Assembly: GCA_963585895.1 (NCBI GenBank)
Contig: OY757917.1
Span: 107,219,207-107,283,206 of the forward strand
DNA from: Sepioteuthis lessoniana
Lineage: Eukaryota > Mollusca > Cephalopoda > Myopsida > Loliginidae
Length of the DNA stretch: 64,000 bases
Reading direction: 5' to 3'
The notes beneath the pieces were generated by a model that saw nothing but the letters and a program-made list of their open reading frames with translations, had not been told where the DNA came from and did not search any database. This document shows positions 43,921-56,070 of this stretch, one piece after another (positions within the stretch are counted from its first letter, which is position 1; each line of letters starts with the position of its first letter). Both the position numbers and the translations under genes were made by a program.

Positions 43921-46220
43921 AGCTTAGTAAGAACTTTAATACCTAAACAAGGTAAGGCTTCCTGCATTTTTAAATATTTTACCTGAACATTCCGTTTTAA
44001 TTTTACAGGTTTTATTCGTACTAGGAATTTTTCATCTTCGCGATGTCAGTATTTACCCTTTATTGAAAAAAAAATTGTATTACCTTAGAAAAACCAACGA
44101 AATTAAGTAAGAACGCTCATAAAATATCTAGATTTATCTTAATTCTATTTTCATTGATTTAGATATTAAATTATTCATCGGATTGCATTTAAAATATCTG
44201 AGAATAACATATTAATTTTAGAAATAAATGAAACGAAGTCATTTTTGTCAAACCCAGTTTTGTTAAGCCCAGTATGCAAATTATCCACACCATATCCTTT
44301 ATAGAATTTCATTTGTTAGTGATATATAACACATATTATATGATTTTAAACGCCTTAATACCTCGGGCTCGTACACTGGTTCTCCACAGGTCACCTGGCG
44401 AGAAGGCCTGACGGGTATTATGAAGCTAATCGCCCGGTCCCAAATGCCTTCCCCATGACTTCTCTCATGCAAGAGTCAGTTCATCTCTAGGCGCCCGAGA
44501 CGCTCACAAAATTAGAAATACCGACGGTATCAAATATCTCGATTTGCCCATGCCCCCGCCCAATAAAATGACCATTTGTCAAATTTGCCATGGTGGGAGG
44601 AAGAATAAAAATATCTCAACAATAAAAAGATCTCTAGTTAAATTCCAAGTGGTAAGTAGGTTGAATACCCCATGAATATCATGGGCAGTTTTAAGACAAA
44701 TCAAACACAGCTTGACTTTTATAAACCTCATTATTATATAAGACACTAATTCTGATTACATTACCATTTTTTAATTTCAAAATAAGAATATAAAAGAAAT
44801 AATTAAGGGGAATTTAAAATCGCTATGGAAGATGTTTTGGTTACAGACGAGTTTATAATCGCCAATATAATAGGAATGTTTATAATTAAATTATCAGATA
44901 AGGTGATACAAGCAAGGAATTAGATGATCACTCCACCCTTTACAGTTGGCTTTCATAGCTAATTTTTTTTTCCACTTTGACTATAAAATAAGTGAGACTC
45001 TAAATAAAATAACAGTCATATTTTTTTGTTAATTGATTCCTTTTAAGATTCATCGACGGAATTTTTACATATATCTATTAAAAAAACAATAGAAATCCTT
45101 AAGCAAATATCAGTTAAAATCAAATACTTAAATATCAATATGCAAATTAGTCATCCCGTTAACACTACAAACCGCTATTTGCTGGTCCATATATATACAA
45201 TTATCTGATATAGAAATAGTAAGATTCGTTTCATTATTTATAACCGAAAAATGATTAGACGTACGCCTGATTAATCATATTTTTAGTTTATGTTCATAAA
45301 AAAATGTAAATTCCCAAAATAACAGAATATTACCGTTCCTAACAGCGAAATAATAATTATTGTTTAATTTTTTTTTCTATCCAATCAAGAAAGTTAATTT
45401 TATAAGTTTCACTTGATAATCAAGATTAAGCTACCTAAAGTGATAATTGTCTTTCGAACTGTTTGCCTCGAAGCAATATCTAATAAGATGATCTTTGATA
45501 GGATGAATACTGTTTTGAGTCACTTGCTAAACACGGAAAAAAATTAGACCAGGGCTTGTTAAACTGTTTATTTTATGCATCCTTTAATTTTCGTCACCCC
45601 TAAGTAAAATAATTGAATATCAAATTACACAATTTTACTGATTCTTTTCTCAGGTAAACAGTGCTGATCGTGTATGCAATTCTTGAAATAGTTTTTACCC
45701 CCCCCCCTAAAAGTTTGCTGAGAATATCACGAATATTAGGGTGAAGATTTGTGAGTTTGAGCCAAATATCACCTTGATTTATGTTCGAAGTGATTATCTG
45801 TTTGCTTACGCAATAAGTTGAAACCAGATACCAGCATATATCAAAAAGAAAAAGATAAAAAAAAAAAACTAGGATATTTTGTTAAAATTTCTATATGTGC
45901 CAAATACTTTACATGATCCAGTGAATTTCGTTTTTATATTAAATAATTTATAAATGCAAACTCGTAATTTCATACCTATGGGCATTTAGGATTTTTTTTT
46001 TTATCAACAGACAAAATTGTATGGAAAAACAAGTGTCTATAAACCACTTTGAGGAGTTCTTCTTTCGACCACGTGCCGTGCAAAGTTCATTTGCATAATT
46101 TAATATACCACACAAAGGAAGTGACTTCTACGCTGAAATTGTCGCTGTCCACTACAGGAAAAGGTTCTAATCATTCACCAGGAGACTCTCCCTTTTTAGA
46201 TTTGGGGTGAATCTAGATTA
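43921..46220. other. no recognised feature
   Basis: About 2.3 kb, mostly AT-rich. A GC-richer island at about 44350-44600 (GGTCACCTGGCGAGAAGGCC, CCCATGCCCCCGCCCAATAA) has no frame or family that I recognise. It could be an old SINE. Confidence 0.45.
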
Positions 46221-46224
46221 AACA

Positions 46225-46300
46225 TGTGGTAGCACAGTCGACTGCGGCTGTAAAATACACCGACTAAATCTCTTCTGAGGGATAAGACTCCAAATGTGCG
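46225..46300 (-). repeat. family X module cut by the assembly gap
   Basis: GTAGCACAGTCGACTGCGGC, GTAAAATACACCGACTAAAT and GGGATAAGACTCC form the start of a reverse module. The sequence then enters the gap. Confidence 0.65.
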
Positions 46301-46500
46301 NNNNNNNNNNNNNNNNNNNNNNNNNNNNNNNNNNNNNNNNNNNNNNNNNNNNNNNNNNNNNNNNNNNNNNNNNNNNNNNNNNNNNNNNNNNNNNNNNNNN
46401 NNNNNNNNNNNNNNNNNNNNNNNNNNNNNNNNNNNNNNNNNNNNNNNNNNNNNNNNNNNNNNNNNNNNNNNNNNNNNNNNNNNNNNNNNNNNNNNNNNNN
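46301..46500. other. assembly gap
   Basis: Two hundred unknown bases (N). The round number suggests a fixed-size scaffold gap. Confidence 0.99.
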
Positions 46501-46948
46501 GTTGTTTTTGTAAAGAATATTTCTATTTCAGAAAGAAAACATTCACCTTGTCTAAACTTATAATGCACCAAACAAATCCGTTAATATGTATTATTATTGA
46601 GAGATTTTATTTGGAATCAAAAGGTTTGAGTAGGATATATATTTTTATTGAGGGTTTATTTTCCAGTGCCAAATGAGTCACAATAACAAGGTGTTTATGT
46701 TTCATCAACTTAGCAATTTCGAAAATTTCCTTTTAAATATAAATCATTACCGGATTTACATCGTAATTAAGACTAACACACTTGAACAGCATGAAATACA
46801 TACAACAGGTCTGTGCCGACACTGGATAGAGTCTAGATAATCTTGCAGGAGTGACTGACGATAGGGACAGATTATAGGTGAGCCAGTGATCATTGTACAA
46901 TCAACACGACTTGTTGCTATGAAATTTCCAATAGAAATGAATGTTTAT
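46501..46948. other. no recognised feature
   Basis: AT-rich sequence with no gene or repeat recognised. Confidence 0.5.
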
Positions 46949-47505
46949 TTGGTTGGTTATTTGGGTTTTATGGCATATCAACCTTTGTAAGTTATTTAAT
47001 GCCAAATCACTTTTTAATCAAAAAATACATTGTATAACTGTCAAAAACATTTCTATTTCAAGTTATTCAGTTTAGCCAAACAGTTCTAATTCAGTTTAGT
47101 ATGAGTACAGATTTTGTGTACACACAATTAAATCTCAAAAAAGTTATATTTCAAACAATTCAGTTTAGCGTAGGTATGGCTTTAACGTCAGAAACAGTTC
47201 CATTTCAGTTCAGCATAGAAAGACATTTCAATTTCAAACAATTAAGTTTAGCATAAGTACAGAGTTTATATGCAAAAACAATTTTATTTCAAGCAGTTTA
47301 GTTTAGCATAAGTAAGCATTTTAGATCGATTTGATCCACAGATAGGATCCTATTTGGGGTTACCACTCCGGGCCTGAGTAGACCTGGAGGCGATGGCAAT
47401 GAAGGGGTGGTGTGCATTCCCAAATGCTCCATCATGATGGGAGAATCATCATCAGGTTGTTTATTTTCATATACGGAACGCTCATTCGGTAGTAGAAATG
47501 AACAA
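46949..47505 (+). repeat. family X copy, tail truncated by (CTAT)n
   Basis: It has the head GGGTTTTATGGCATATCAAC, then CTTTGTAAGTTATTTAATGC, sub-repeats at 47035-47320 (AAACAATTCAGTTTAGCGTA), and the module up to CATACGGAACGCTCATTCGG. Then (CTAT)n at 47507-47542 replaces the last 70 or so bases of the module. Confidence 0.85.
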
Positions 47506-47506
47506 A

Positions 47507-47542
<36 letters not shown>

Positions 47543-47543
<1 letters not shown>

Positions 47544-47920
47544 CGTATTTGTGTGAGTGTGTGTGTGTGTAGTTGAGCCGTAGTCTTTCATTCAAGCATG
47601 TTTGATTAGATAATAAAGACCCATTTTGTCTATAAAGCTTTAACAAGATCCTTTCAAATTTCATTATGTGTCTTGGTTTTTGGTTGGAATTGGGAGATTA
47701 ATTTTTCCAAATCGCCCCGAGTGCTTTCAGATCTTTCATAGACCATCATTAGTATTTGTTTGCAAATTTTGTTAGTAAAGTTTGTTTTTCAATTGAGACA
47801 ATTTTGGTAAATTCATTTACCAATTTAACCCAAAACTAAGACACTTATAAGGAAACTTGAAAGGACCTTAATAAGATTATAAATACAAAATGTGTTATTA
47901 TAATAAAATCAAAAATGTCT

Positions 47921-47963
<43 letters not shown>

Positions 47964-47997
47964 TCAATTTATTTTTTCTTCGTTTGTATAGTACGTT
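47543..47997. other. (TA)n and unrecognised sequence
   Basis: (TA)n lies at 47924-47960, just left of the next family X copy. No gene is seen. Confidence 0.55.
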
Positions 47998-48468
47998 GTC
48001 CCAGTCGGCTGGGGTTGCAGAATACTCTGTGAATCATTGCAGAAGGGTAAGACTACCCCAACGAGTGTCCTGGATATGACACCAAACAATATGATGGTGA
48101 TGCTAATGTAATACTGGAGCTTTGGAGAATGCGAAGCACCCCTTTACTGCCCTCGCTCCCAGGTTCTCTTCGGCCCGGAGTCGTAGTAACTTATAGGGTC
48201 CTATCTATGGGTTAAATAGAACTAAGCAATATACTTATTCTAAACTGAATTGTTTGAAAAATAATGGTTTTGATGATTAAACTAACAACCTTTGGTGAAC
48301 TGAATTGTTTGAAATAGAACTGTTTTTGACATTTAAACTGTATACTTCTGTTAAATTGATTGTATGAAATAAAACTGCTTATGTGTATGAAAATGGATTT
48401 GGCATTAAATAAATAAACTACGATGGTTTATATGCCATAAAACCAAGCTAAACCAAACCAAACCAAAA
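47998..48468 (-). repeat. family X copy, reverse
   Basis: The plus strand reads CCCAGTCGGCTGGGGTTGCA, CAACGAGTGTCCTGGATATG, CCTCGCTCCCAGGTTCTCTT, GGGTCCTATCTATGGGTTAA, sub-repeats (TAAACTGAATTGTTTGAAAA), then TTTGGCATTAAATAAATAAA, GGTTTATATGCCATAAAACC and a run of AAACC. All parts are present with only two or three sub-repeats. Confidence 0.85.
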
Positions 48469-48589
48469 TCAATAACATGTGCGCTAATCACTTTATTTAG
48501 TGCGTAGATTAAACGTAAACATATTGTGTGACAGTAGTTTTTACTATATTGGCGCTTGACCAAATATTTATTTAACACTTTCGTCTGAA

Positions 48590-49080
48590 GATACTAACTT
48601 AGTTTCAGGGGTGCGTTCCCCCAGCCAATACCTGCTATACAGATCTGAGTTCATGGCTTGTCACCTGGGCCACCCCAATTGAGGAATGCCGATGTGATCA
48701 TTCATCTTCCGATCTGGCTACACATGGGTTTCATTCCGTGCATATCCTCCACTTTAAAATGGTCTTGAGACACGTTCTGACACGGTGAGAGGTTAGTTAA
48801 ATACTACTCCCGTCTGAAACTTCAATAACGGATGATGCAACTCGTCGAAGAGTTCACGTGGCGTAATGAGTTGGGTTGCAGCCGCCAAGTAAGCGAGTTC
48901 TAACCCCTGTCACACTATTGTGTCTACTTTGGGACTAATACTCTCGAGAAAGGTATAAACTGCCTTATCCTAACAACTATGGGTTAACTAGTATCACAAC
49001 TGTTCTTCTATTAGGATGGTTTGAGAATTAAATAACCCACAAGGGTTGATATGCAATTTAACAAAGAAAGAAAATCAATT
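48590..49080 (+). repeat. tRNA-derived SINE with family-X-type tail
   Basis: A tRNA-like head at about 48857-48910 (GTGGCGTAATGAGTTGG as box A, GCGAGTTCTAACCCCTG as box B) is followed by the body (CTCTCGAGAAAGGTATAAAC, CACAACTGTTCTTCTATTAG). The tail is ATTAAATAACCCACAAGGG, then TTGATATGCAATTTAACAAA. Upstream (48600-48830) is a GC-richer segment that may be another old repeat. Confidence 0.7.
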
Positions 49081-50063
49081 ATCATGTCCGTAATTCTACT
49101 ATTTTTATGTTTTATACTTGTTCTGGTATGATCGTGTTGAGCTCACTTGTCCTGAAAAGAAAATTTCATATGCTAAAGACACAGCAGAAATGCGTGATTT
49201 GAAAAAGAATACTATAAACTGAACGTTACTCAAGAAGAAATGAATGTAGAAATACGGTGCCAGAAGCCATTTTCTAAACTAGTACTGTGCATGACGTTGT
49301 TGTTGCGCTAATACATACGCTAGTAAGATATGAAACAGGATTCTATGTATCTTTAAAAGATGGAATGAGAGGTTTAGAGGTTCTTAGGGAATGAGACTCA
49401 TTATTATAAAAAAAAAACACAAATTAACAAATATAATTTGTTTTTACTTCTCCGAAATATTTTACAAAAAACTACATAAGACGCATGCCCGTAAATAATG
49501 CTAGTAGTCTTCAACTGAAATTGCCTTCTGCTCGTTGCTCTCAGTAGTTTCGTTGCTACAACTTCGTTCCTGGATTTTGGTTTTGTTGAATAACGAATAA
49601 TCATCTCCGCACCTTGTTTAAAGTGGTTGCGAAACACTGAGAATGTTGGTTTTTTGGTGGTGGTTTTGGTGCGAATAAAAACAAACACAGAATTAATATC
49701 GAGATATTATTGTGACTGATTTGTGTTTCAAAAGTAATGGGACTGTATTTGATCTCGTATTTTTCAGGTTGGTAAATTGGATTAAAAAGATCAATATTAA
49801 TTAGTCAAAAAACATTCATTTCATCAAACGTCGATTGGATTTGATAAGAATCTTCATTTTTTTTCACATTTTCCTTACTCCTGAAGAAACTGGTCAAACT
49901 GAAGAATACTCATCTTACACAGTCTAAGTCACCGGACAGCGTATGCCAAGGATAGAATTTTGCCTCTGTTAACTTGTTAAATGTTTATGTTGCATTGACT
50001 GATGATTTTGTATTGGATTTGTAATACATACATAACAAAACACATATTTAAAGAACCAAGCAT
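49081..50063. other. no recognised feature
   Basis: AT-rich. A reverse frame of 94 codons at 49404-49688 has no recognisable motif, and I do not call it a gene. Confidence 0.5.
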
Positions 50064-50068
50064 ATTCT

Positions 50069-50104
<36 letters not shown>

Positions 50105-50200
50105 TGATGGTATAGATTATTTAATGCCAAAGTGATATATAATGTTTATAAGAACAGTAGTGGTACTATCTAACCCATAGCTAGATCAAGATTATACAGC
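50064..50200 (-). repeat. (TTTC)n and SINE 3' part
   Basis: (TTTC)n at 50068-50105 runs into the reverse SINE tail. TTGATGGTATAGATTATTTA, ATGCCAAAG and GAACAGTAGTGGTACTATCT match the reverse complement of the 3' part of the SINE at 48835-49075. Confidence 0.6.
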
Positions 50201-50489
50201 TGAGATAAACATAAGCTACATATTTGTTCACGTGTATTCAAGGTTATCTATTATCAGCTGTTCAATCAGGGTAGCTATTAAGAAACAAATATAATTCTTA
50301 TTACGCCTGACACGTATTATCAGAATAAATAAAAGCATAGTTTTACCTTGAAAGTGCATGATCTCAAATTATTTAATACCACATTGCAATGTACATTTTT
50401 TAAGGGGGCTCGCTTACTATAATGTTTATTGTTCCCAGTAATGAAATCGATGATTCAAGTTTAAATCCGGGAAAAGGCTGTTTTCCTTT
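50201..50489. other. no recognised feature
   Basis: AT-rich sequence without signal. Confidence 0.5.
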
Positions 50490-50605
50490 TAATTTACAGT
50501 AATACCTATTGTTAAGCCCTGAATCCGTTTGTATAATGAGCTAAGGGTAAATAGTAGCAAAACCCAGAGTAGAAGGAAAAATCTAAAATCAAACTGTTTT
50601 TTTTT
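50490..50605 (+). repeat. SINE body piece
   Basis: ATGAGCTAAGGGTAAATAGT, AAACCCAGAGTAGAAGGA and AAATCTAAAATCAAACTG match the reverse complement of the SINE body at 5975-6290. No head is visible. Confidence 0.5.
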
Positions 50606-50756
50606 TCGCTTAAAACAGATTAACATTGTGTAACATCATGCCCATCTCGGAGGGGTTGGGTGAATACATTCAATGAGCAATTTTGTGCGTTTGTTCGTGT
50701 ATATTTTCCTGAGGATCATATCTAAATGGACATTTTCAAGAAATAATTGTTTTTCA

Positions 50757-50890
50757 TCGATTTGACCGATAAAATAAAACGCAGTTTTTCCAAGCAGCTG
50801 TCGTGTCGATACTGCTATATGGATGCACTACACAGACACTAACAACACGTATGGAAAAAAAAGCTTGATAGTAATTACAAAACAATGCTG
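50757..50890 (+). pseudogene. RTE-like LINE fragment
   Basis: DLTDKIKRSFSKQLSCRYC-like sequence, with a frame change, then the GCACTACACAGACACTAACA region (TTQTLTT), ending at AATTACAAAACAATGCTG. It starts at the same point (LTDK) as the copy at 29418 but lacks the 3' end. No (ATG)n tail is present. Confidence 0.75.
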
Positions 50891-52310
50891 TATATGTATG
50901 TATTTTCTTGTATATAAGCGAAATATAAATAAAAGAAAAGAAATTGAATAAAATGAACCAGTCTAATATTTCATCTTTCAGGCCATTTACTTCGTATATA
51001 TGAAGGATCTTTTACATCTCAAGGAACAAGTGTTGTGCAATTATATTTAATGATTATAACAAATAATTTGCCTTTTTCTGTTAGGACAATTTGACACTTT
51101 TATGCTCTTGGATACGGCAGGAGTTAGGCCAGTGCATTTGATATCGGAATTATTTACCTAAAACAAGAAAACCACCATCTCTATCAATATTTTATGACAA
51201 CACTCAGTATGCATCTGTATTTTAAATACACTAATCTCGCCATAGCAAACTGCGCTATGTATTGGGTAAAGTGATGACTTTATAAGTTTTTCCAGGTGAA
51301 AACATTGTAAACTTTACTCTATCTATTCAAAGAATTCAGACACTTCAGAAGGTAGTCTTAGGGCAACGGTTTTTATCGTAGGAAATATAACCGATGACCC
51401 CAGTAAAAAATTATGGATAAAGCTTTTTATATTTCAGTTACTAACGGCCGTAATTCATCACATCTCACTCAGCTAAGGGTAGACAGTCGGTTTGACTGGT
51501 TTCTTTAGCCTTTGTTAGGCACCGAATCTAGAAGAAGTAAAACTTTTATTTCAAGCTTGCACTTCTTCGCTAAAAATTATCTTGTTCACATCCTGCCGGT
51601 GACAAAGAAGTTTGGGAAATACCTACAAGGTATGCAGACAGAGAAACTTATTTTGCTGATCAGGTTAAAGATAGAATTTCAGATGCGGATTTTTAAGGTG
51701 CACTGGAAGATTAACGTAAACGAGACAAGAACACTTTTATGGCAAGACATCCTAATACGACAGCCGCTTTATTGATTTGGCTATAGAGGTAAACTGTTGA
51801 TAACTCAGTTTTTCGCCATTTTCAGTATTTCTTTGATTTACAAAGCACCGGATAATGAAGATCTGACTTTAAAAGATATTTATTGTCTTTATCGGTCCCA
51901 GGCTGCCGTTGCTTCGTAGGAACATATGTTGCTTTGCTGGGACCTGACAAAAGTTTCCAGAGACGAGATGAACCGATGATAACAAATTCCAAAAAAGGAA
52001 AAATAAGACACGTGTTCAAAGAAAGGAAATATCATTCAACTTTTTTGTCTTTCAGCTTCCCGGTCTCAAATTTTGATAATGTGATTGGTATTTATGAGAC
52101 GGTGAGGGGAATATCCTATTGTTTTATAAATCGTAGTCCATCTTCTATGGAATGTGGTTTTGCTTGATCCACAATTTAAGCACCTGCTCCTCTATCGCTT
52201 TTAAAAATTCTCAACTAATGAGAGATCATTTCTCAAACTCAATACGTGAGATTTCGTGGACGGCTCGTTGCTGACTAGTCACACAAACATCAGCAGATTC
52301 ATTGATGGTG
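50891..52310. other. SINE body piece and unrecognised reading frames
   Basis: A SINE body piece lies at 51450-51535 (CAGCTAAGGGTAGACAGTCG, TTTCTTTAGCCTTTGTTAGG). Frames at 51512-51775 (87 codons) and 51883-52167 (94 codons) have no motif I recognise. They could be remains of a retroelement or chance. I do not call a gene. Confidence 0.4.
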
Positions 52311-52570
52311 GTTGGTTGGTTGGTAGGTGTTTGGGTTTGATGGTATATCAACCTTTGTAGGTTATTTAATGCTAAATCTATTTTATGCAAATAAACAGTC
52401 CTGTTTCAAACAATTCAGTTTAGCATGAATACACAGTTTACCTGGCAAAAACATTTCTATTTCACGCTATTCAGTCTAGTCAAACAGTTTTTATTCAAAC
52501 AATTCAGTTTAGCGTAAGTAAAGTTTTAATGGCAAAAACAGTCCTATATGAAAAAAAATCAGTTTAACAT
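52311..52570 (+). repeat. family X head and sub-repeats, incomplete
   Basis: The head GGGTTTGATGGTATATCAAC, then CTTTGTAGGTTATTTAATGC, is followed by four sub-repeats. It is interrupted at about 52570 by the head of a second copy. The module is absent. Confidence 0.8.
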
Positions 52571-53140
52571 AAGTTTCTTTGTTTGTTCGATTGGGTTTTA
52601 TGGCACATCAACCCTTGTAGGTTACTCAATGTCAAATCTACTTATATACAAATAAACAGTTTTATTTCAAACAATTCAGTTTAGCATAAGTACACGATTT
52701 AATCGTCAGACACATCTCTATCTCTAGCAATCCAGTTAACTTAAACAGTTCTGATTCAATCAATTTAGTTTAGAATAAGCATAGGTTTTCTTTACACTAA
52801 GTTAAATGTCAAAACAGTTCTATTTCAAACAATTCAATTTAGCGTACTATACAGCTTCTATGTCAAAAACATTTCTATTTCAAACAATTCATTTAATATG
52901 ATTACGCAGTTTAATTCTATTTGATCTATAGATAGGAACCTATCAGGTGCTACCACTTCCGCCCAAAGTGGACCTGAGAGCGATGACAGTGAAGGGATAC
53001 TCCGCATTCCCCAAAGTTCCTTCAATACTGGCACATCACCATTTGATACTTTAGTATCATATCCAGGACACTCGCTGGAAGTACTTATTCCTCTGCAGAG
53101 ATGCAGTCGGTGTATTCTTCGGCCCCAGCCGACTGGACAA
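52571..53140 (+). repeat. family X copy, complete
   Basis: The head GGGTTTTATGGCACATCAAC, then CCTTGTAGGTTACTCAATGT, is followed by sub-repeats from 52655 to 52915 (AAACAATTCAGTTTAGCATA). The module is GATAGGAACCTATCAGGTGC, CCAAAGTGGACCTGAGAG, CTCTGCAGAGATGCAGTCGG and CAGCCGACTGGACAA. Array and module are both intact. Confidence 0.85.
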
Positions 53141-53889
53141 CTGATGGAGATGGGTACTGATATTAACTTAGTCTCAAATCTATAATTGTGGCAGAGGCTA
53201 AAATGACTAGTTTAATTTACGAAGCTAGCTAACAATACATTTTTTCAATGCAATATTTATAATGAGGCTTACAAGATTAAACGTAAATAATGAACGTTCA
53301 TTGATAGTATTTTAGATATAGCGAAAAGCAAAAGTTATAAATGCAAAAAATAATAGAGGACAGAGACTCTCTGACAAAATTAGATGTTCCGATGCAGCGA
53401 GAAACCCTTCGATTAGAGATAAAACTGACTCACAAAATACATACATAAAATTGTTAACGTAGGGAGAATATAAAATGATTTCTTTCTATTTTCACATCTT
53501 TTTTTTTTCTTTTATTCTTAGTATTTTATGACTTGCGATGGTGTGTTACTTTTACTTCAATCAACTGCATTGGTTCAATCTTCTGTGAAAGAAAATAGAC
53601 AAGTAATAGACAGTAAAGTTCAATCAAGTCGAAAGCGTTACCTTCTTACCAATCTGCTCAGCAATAAAATGCTGTCTTTTAAAGAACTCAGTTTTCCTTG
53701 CAAGTTATCATCTAGTATTTTTCCTTGCGTATATTTTAAAGTTTGCTTGTTAATATCACAGGGAACTTATTTAGAAATTCCTTTCTTTAAAACAAAAAAA
53801 AAAAAAATCCCAAAACAGCAACTTAAGTCAGGGTATATTTACCTCTTGCTCGGGATATATTTTCTGTATTTTTGTTGTTCTTCAATGCA
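53141..53889. other. unrecognised reading frame behind a splice-acceptor-like tract
   Basis: At 53493-53520 a T-rich tract ends TTTTATTCTTAG. A 124-codon frame follows (53528-53902) but shows no motif, and its end runs into an A-run and a repeat. I record it because the arrangement resembles an intron 3' end, with low confidence. I do not call an exon. Confidence 0.3.
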
Positions 53890-54215
53890 TATGATTGATT
53901 GATTGATTGATTTTAACAACATTTCTACTTGTCTGAGGAAAATTTTATGCCTGAAGGCCAGGGAAATACGTGCGCGGTACGTTTATATTTACGTTTTCTC
54001 ATAGTTTCTAATGTTTATTGTATACGGTTAGATGATATCAGGTGTTCCTGTATGATTCAAAAATATCGTCAAAAATATCAGTTGGATCTATGTACAACGA
54101 CTCCAGATTAGAGTGGATATGGTAGAAATGGCCATGAAGCGGAATCTCACCACCGTCAAAGTAAAGCACATTTTACTGTCAGGTTATTCCATGACCCACT
54201 AATACAGCAGTTTTA
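53890..54215 (+). repeat. GATTGATT-headed repeat with family-X-like module
   Basis: It begins TTGATTGATTGATTGATTTT, then AACAACATTTCTACTTGTC and CCAGGGAAATACGTGCGCGG. It continues into a weak module (CAACGACTCCAGATTAGAGT, GGATATGGTAGAAATGGC, TTACTGTCAGGTTATTCC). This links the GATTGATT head to the family X module. Confidence 0.55.
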
Positions 54216-55187
54216 TGAGTGAAGAGTTAGCGATAATACAAATACACGCAAGTGCACAAGCACACGTGCGGACACGGATCTCGCACATACACCCCCATAA
54301 ATATATATATATTTATACTGATACGCTTAAATAAATAAATATTTAGATGTCTAACGTAAAAATGCTTTAGAAAAATACAAACTACTAAATCAATATTAGT
54401 CTGAATTCAAAAGCAATAGACTGTGATCAATCACAGTCGAAAAGGCAATGGAAACTGTAGGCAATTTCGATAAAAGATTGAAACTATCACTCATAGCCCT
54501 AAGCGACGGCAGGAAAAATCTTTAAGAAAATATTAAGATAAACTTCGTGTTTTATCATAAAATTGGGTATATCGAATGTTTGTATATATATATATATATA
54601 TATATATACCATTTTTTACAACTCATTCACTTACCGTAAACTCGAACCGGAACATCACAGCACTCTAAGGGCTGGTCAGAATTTAATTGTATTTTGTTCA
54701 TCTTTTAATGTCATAGATTTTCAGTTCATATGCATATAAGCTCTAAAATGTAATACTTACAAGTTTTATATACGGCTTATGTAACTTTGCTTTCAGAAAT
54801 ACATTCCGCCTGGTACATACTACTGAAGTAATAAAAGTTTAATGAGACATAATGTTGGTTTATTGAATCAGCATATAAAGGCTTTATTACTATACTAATA
54901 TGGTAATCTTTGGTAAATGGTACAAAAAGATTATTTTTATATACAATTAAAAGCTTGATTCTAAGATACCACTCAGTAATTTAAAATTTAATACTCATTT
55001 ATAAAAGTAACCTCAAATAAATTTATAAGCTTTTCTTCCAGATTATCAAAGTTAATCTCGATCTAGACCTACTTGGTAGTTTTTAGTCTCTCAGTAAAAA
55101 CTTCTCCATGTTTAAAGGTGGTTTCATCCAAAAATTTTGCAAAATTGTTTTCTAATTGACTTACATGGATCAAAACCTCATATTACA

Positions 55188-55256
<69 letters not shown>

Positions 55257-55319
55257 CTTCAAAAGTCATAACCTTCCAAAACTGCATTAGATTTATCCCT
55301 CACACTCTAGCATATGAAA
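54216..55319. other. (TA)n runs and unrecognised sequence
   Basis: (TA)n at 54582-54608 and at 55190-55252. Otherwise AT-rich without signal. Confidence 0.55.
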
Positions 55320-56010
55320 TTATCCACCATTAAGAAAAAACCTCCGACAATATTGCTTAGAGAAATTACTCGCGACCTTCCTCCGGAGATAATATTGGAC
55401 AGTACTAATATATGAGGGATTCTAATCCACAAAAAAATACTAGTAAAACTACTACAACCACATAAAAATGCAGCAGCGAAGAATATTCCCATACGTCTCA
55501 ACATGCAGCAAAAACAACGCAGAACTACTCCCAAAAAATCTACAACTTTAAAACAATTATAAAATCCAAACAGTACTTGACACAACAAAATTCATGAAAA
55601 GCAAAAGACAACCAAAAACTTGAAAAACACCCTCACATCTTCTACATTGGGAGAATACACATTACATGTAGAGTATGAAATATAATCATGACAGGAAAAT
55701 CCTATAGCTTTGGAAACCCGAAAACCACATTCATGGTGAATAAAAATCCAACCTCCCATCCAAAATTTGTTGCCAATATAATTAAATGTTGCAACTGCCT
55801 AAAGTATTCATGCGATCTACCAAACTTTGAAAAATAAAGTATCCTTACATAGAAGCAACATTAAATTACCAGAACATATCAGACGAGAACAATAAAGGAC
55901 TCTTTAGAATAATGCCAATATACCAAACAGAAGACTATAAATTACCCCAAACGAAAAAAATGTTTTTTTCATATCTAAATTCAAACCTATATGAAACAGA
56001 GCCGAATTCA
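55320..56010 (+). pseudogene. Penelope-like retroelement relic with GIY-YIG region
   Basis: Plus-strand pieces in several frames are FKTIIKS, TTKFMKSKRQP and TLKNTLTSSTLGEYTL. Next is SYSFGNPKTTFMVNKNPTSH, then FVANIIKCCNCLK, and in the next frame KVFMRSTKL. The last two correspond to the I-I-K-C...V-Y-I-G-S-T block of a GIY-YIG endonuclease. Then LHRSNIKLPE, RIMPIYQTEDYKLPQ and a C-terminal SNLYETEPNSH. In Penelope-like elements such an endonuclease nicks target DNA. The identification is from memory. The reverse transcriptase itself is not seen. Many frame changes show it is dead. Confidence 0.65.
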
Positions 56011-56070
56011 CACACACACACACACACGCGCGCGCGCACGGTGGTAGAGGGACAGAGCCGAATTCCTCGC
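56000..56070 (+). repeat. (CA)n(CG)n run between two copies of a 14-base phrase
   Basis: ACAGAGCCGAATTC occurs at 55996-56009 and again at 56053-56066. Between them are (CA)n, (CG)n and CACGGTGGTAGAGGG. This is a small tandem duplication with the microsatellite inside one unit. Confidence 0.8.

Noticed and set aside
46294..46676. Frames running through the N block
   Set aside because: They are artefacts of translating unknown bases.
49404..49688. 94-codon reverse frame
   Set aside because: No domain or motif, and no supporting neighbour.
51512..52167. Two frames of 87 and 94 codons
   Set aside because: I tried to read them as retroelement pieces but found no catalytic or zinc-knuckle motif.
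53528..53902. 124-codon frame after a T-rich tract ending in AG
   Set aside because: No motif, no second exon and a composition like random AT-rich sequence. I left it as unrecognised.
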